Origin: Conidiobolus incongruus B7586
Lineage: Eukaryota > Entomophthoromycota > Entomophthoromycetes > Entomophthorales > Conidiobolaceae
Length of the DNA: 11,255 bases
Reading direction: 5' to 3'
Assembly (NCBI GenBank): GCA_000697335.1
Contig: JNEM01010334.1
Span: forward strand, 1-11,255
How positions within the stretch are numbered: the first letter of the stretch is position 1; each line of letters opens with the position of its first letter. This document shows positions 8,895-11,255 of the stretch, piece by piece. Made by a program: the position numbers and the translations under genes. The notes under the pieces were generated by a model, which saw only the letters and a program-made list of their open reading frames with translations, was not told the DNA's origin and searched no databases.

Positions 8895-9143
8895 TGTTGG
8901 GGTTTAAACTTGCCCCATTGGGAGGAACCCTGTAAAAGGATAAGAAATATTAGCCAAAAGAGCCAAAAATGTAAGTAAAAGATAAAGAAAGAGTAAAGTT
9001 AAAGTTAATAGAAGTAAAAGAGGAGGTTTATTTAGGAAAGTCAGATGGTTTAAATATTACAAACTCACTAAACTGTGGCCTATAAAGTGGATTTTCTAGA
9101 ATATCACCAGTTCTTGGGACAAGGGGCTAAATTATCCCTTTCA
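8895..9143. mobile_element. probable solo LTR of an LTR retrotransposon (249 bp)
   Basis: A compact block of clearly higher GC content than everything around it. It begins TGTTGGGG and ends CCCTTTCA, giving the TG...CA ends typical of LTRs. It is flanked on both sides by TAAC (8891-8894 and 9144-9147), which fits a target-site duplication. A TATAAAG word at 9081-9087 could be the LTR promoter. The interior is strongly purine-rich on the + strand (about 8935-9050). A GGGG/CCCC hairpin (8899-8916) lies at the left end. No reverse transcriptase, integrase or second LTR is present in the window, so it is read as the solo remnant left by recombination between two LTRs. Ty1/copia or Ty3/gypsy origin cannot be told from the LTR alone. 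The intact-looking flanking duplication and preserved base composition suggest a fairly recent insertion. Orientation is not determined. Confidence 0.55.
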
Positions 9144-9147
9144 TAAC

Positions 9148-10712
9148 TATAGCTAGTATAGTTATTTTTAAGGTTTAGTTAATTTATAAGATATTTATTT
9201 TATGTTTTGATTAATCAAAAGTTGAGATTTAATTTAATTTTCTTAAATATTCAAAATCAAATAAGTTTAAAAATGTTTTAATTAAAATCAAAGCGTGATC
9301 TATAATATATTATTTATTTTTACTAAATATAAAGAAATATAAATAAAAATTAAATTTTTAAGATCTAATTATTTTATAATAATACCTATTCTGTTTAAAA
9401 AATAAATAATATAATGATGAATAATGGTTTTAAATATAAAACTACCTTTGTAACCTATTTACAAATCCTAAATCAATATAAAAGATTTATGGTTGAGCTT
9501 TAATAATACGTAAATAGAAAACTTTTGATTATTATTATTTAATTTATGATAGATTAAATTTATCTAAATATTTAAATAGAATTTCTAATCAGAAAACAAT
9601 TATGAATTAAATACATATATTTTCAATATATAATTTGCTTATATATTCCATATTTATTTCTTTTTATAAACAAATTATATATTTGAATTATCAGAAATGA
9701 AAACATTTGACATTTCTTTTTTTCCAAGGTATGAAAAACATGTAATATCATATATAACTATAAATTTAGATAATAACAAAACATTGTATATTTTTGTCGA
9801 ATTCGTAGATATTTTAATAATAATTATATTAAATGAATGTCTTAGAATTAGGAAATTTTTATTAACTCCGTTTTTAATATCACATTTAATAAATTACAAA
9901 TAAATCATATATTTAGGAAAATTTAATTAATATTATTCTGTTTTTAAAACAATTTGTATTTAAGTTTATTGATAGTTTAATAGTATATGCATCACGATGG
10001 CACATATTTGTTAATATTAAATACATGAATATAAAATTTTTCTCATATTTTCTCTTTTATATTATATTGCTCATCAAATTTAATATCAAAATTAGGATAA
10101 GATTAAAATGAATACAATTAAATTATAATAAATTTAATGATAAAAAAATAAATAAATATTAATTTTTCTATTTTTAATACTCATTTCTTATTTAATTCTT
10201 AATAACGCTTATTAATTAAGTTTAAAGATTATTTATAAAAATTGAAAATATTATAATATTGATCATTATTGTTTAATATATATATATATATCAGACAGAA
10301 CTATTTTATTAATAATTCAACTATTTCACCTTTTATAATATTAAACCTTTATTAGCATATAAAGACTACTATATTAGATATTATATTAATATGATTAATT
10401 AAAACTTGATAATTTTTGATTTATATATTTTGAATCAATTTTTTAAATTGATTTTTTGGTCAAAAGTCCTATTTGTTATTTTGTAAATATTGCAAATATA
10501 AATTAATAGAATTTTTAATATTTTGCTATATATATTAATTAATCTAATATATATATTTTATAAATAATTATCAGATATTTTACTTAATATGTAGTATATT
10601 TATAAAATTGTATAACTCTTTTCATAACTTTATTAAAGAAATAATTTAAATTTAATTATAAGTATATTATAAATTGATAGTGATAAATAAACGCTTTTTA
10701 TATCCATATCAA
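9148..10712. other. AT-rich spacer with one 68-codon open frame
   Basis: No gene can be supported. The longest open frame, 9697-9903 (+), begins MKTFDISFFPRYEK and encodes 68 mostly hydrophobic residues. It has no recognisable motif, and open frames of this length are expected about once or twice by chance in six frames at this composition. A short AT microsatellite occurs at 10276-10291. No tRNA-like arms or GC island is seen. Confidence 0.5.
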
Positions 10713-10806
10713 TATAACTATAGACTCTCTAAAATCATTTTGCAGTTATAAAATATATATAAATATAATGTATTATACGAAATTACGAATTATTGCTAAG
10801 TATATG

Positions 10807-10816
10807 ACTCTAGAGT
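10807..10816. repeat. 10-bp perfect palindrome ACTCTAGAGT
   Basis: A perfect dyad containing four G/C bases, less expected here than an all-AT palindrome. It lies 20 bp left of the larger hairpin. Function unknown. Confidence 0.4.
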
Positions 10817-10836
10817 TAAATGATAAATGATCCCAG

Positions 10837-10871
10837 ATTTGCCAAAATTTGCTTGGCAAATATTAATATTT
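10837..10871. repeat. 9-bp-arm hairpin followed by a 14-bp palindrome
   Basis: ATTTGCCAA (10837-10845) pairs perfectly with TTGGCAAAT (10853-10861) across a 7-base loop. The palindrome AAATATTAATATTT (10858-10871) overlaps its right arm. The hairpin contains a GCC/GGC core that stands out in this background. It is not followed by an obvious T run. It might be a cruciform site or the core of a small mobile element. Confidence 0.5.
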
Positions 10872-10956
10872 CTCCAATAACAATTCAATTGAAATAAATA
10901 TCCACATCTATTTTTTATAGTGAGTGTAATAAAATTTTTTAATATTGACTATAGAG

Positions 10957-10957
<1 letters not shown>

Positions 10958-10988
<31 letters not shown>
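10958..10988. repeat. (TA)n microsatellite
   Basis: A perfect alternating TA run of 31 bp. It is a simple slippage repeat, and a shorter one occurs at 10276-10291. Confidence 0.95.
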
Positions 10989-10991
<3 letters not shown>

Positions 10992-11255
10992 ATTTATTGT
11001 TGATAATATTTAAAATAATATATAATAAAATCAAATAAATATACAAAATTAATGCTTATTTCAATATACAAATATTGATATTCATATATTAAATAACCAT
11101 AATTAATTAATAATAGGTTTTTATTTATATTTTTTAACGAAAATAATTGATAAAGTTAGGTTAAAAATTATTCCGATTATTAATAATCAAAGTTTAAACA
11201 TAAAGTGTAAATCAGATTAGTTATAAATATAATAATAAATAATAAATATAAACAT
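10989..11255. other. AT-rich spacer at the window end
   Basis: No open frame or recognisable element is seen. The sequence consists mainly of A/T words. Confidence 0.6.

Larger units (their letters stand above)
10713..10961. mobile_element. speculative MITE-like element
   Basis: The ends of this 249-bp interval form a weak inverted pair. The left end reads TATAACTATAG, and the complement of the right end reads TATAACTCTATAG, a match with a 2-base gap. Near the middle lies the best hairpin of the region (10837-10861) followed by a 14-bp palindrome. The interior (10800-10925) is slightly richer in G and C. There is no coding content. These traits fit a small non-autonomous DNA transposon with TA-type target preference. 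The terminal match is short and lies in TA-rich sequence, so it may be chance. Confidence 0.18.

Noticed and set aside
9697-9903. 68-codon open frame on the + strand (MKTFDISFFPRYEK...)
   Set aside because: Given the stop frequency at this composition, one or two such frames are expected by chance in the window. There is no motif, homologous relic or splice context.
1-11255. tRNA, rRNA, CRISPR array or bacterial-type operon
   Set aside because: No tRNA-like T-arm, no rRNA core words, no spaced direct repeats and no ribosome-binding sites were seen. The spliced gene shows that this is a eukaryotic nuclear locus.

Overview
The window is nuclear DNA of an extremely AT-rich eukaryote. By eye only about one base in five is G or C outside a few islands. 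The one intact gene uses the standard genetic code and is cut by seven very short introns (48 to 64 bp) with GTAA/GTAT donors and mostly TTAG/ATTAG acceptors. Short introns of this density fit an AT-rich fungus best. An amoebozoan or another protist cannot be excluded, and the sequence alone does not name the organism.

Layout. Positions 1-1130 are low-complexity AT-rich spacer. Positions about 1130-3500 carry decayed protein-coding DNA. Its main part (about 1360-3061) is a full-length, colinear, degenerate copy of the intact gene further right. A second, partial decayed copy follows at about 3180-3480. Two more weak candidates lie at 1156-1307 and 3931-4146. Pentanucleotide TATAA runs sit at 3911 and 4634. 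The intact gene is on the + strand at 4855-6665 in eight exons. It encodes a 478-residue SET+MYND (SMYD-type) lysine methyltransferase with MYND zinc finger, NHSCNPN, EELTISY and CKCERC post-SET motifs. Positions 6666-7590 are spacer. Positions 7590-8165 read like another decayed coding stretch, not identified. A compact, distinctly GC-richer block at 8895-9143, bounded by TG...CA and a 4-bp flanking duplication, looks like a solo LTR. The rest (9144-11255) is AT-rich spacer with a 9-bp-arm hairpin and a TA microsatellite near 10.8-11.0 kb.

Together the window looks like a small tandem SMYD family in birth-and-death evolution. One copy is functional, and at least two copies upstream in the same orientation are dying. 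The best-preserved relic keeps intron positions and approximate intron sizes, so it arose by duplication of genomic DNA and not by retroposition. No operon, tRNA, rRNA, CRISPR array or recognisable novel multi-gene system was found.
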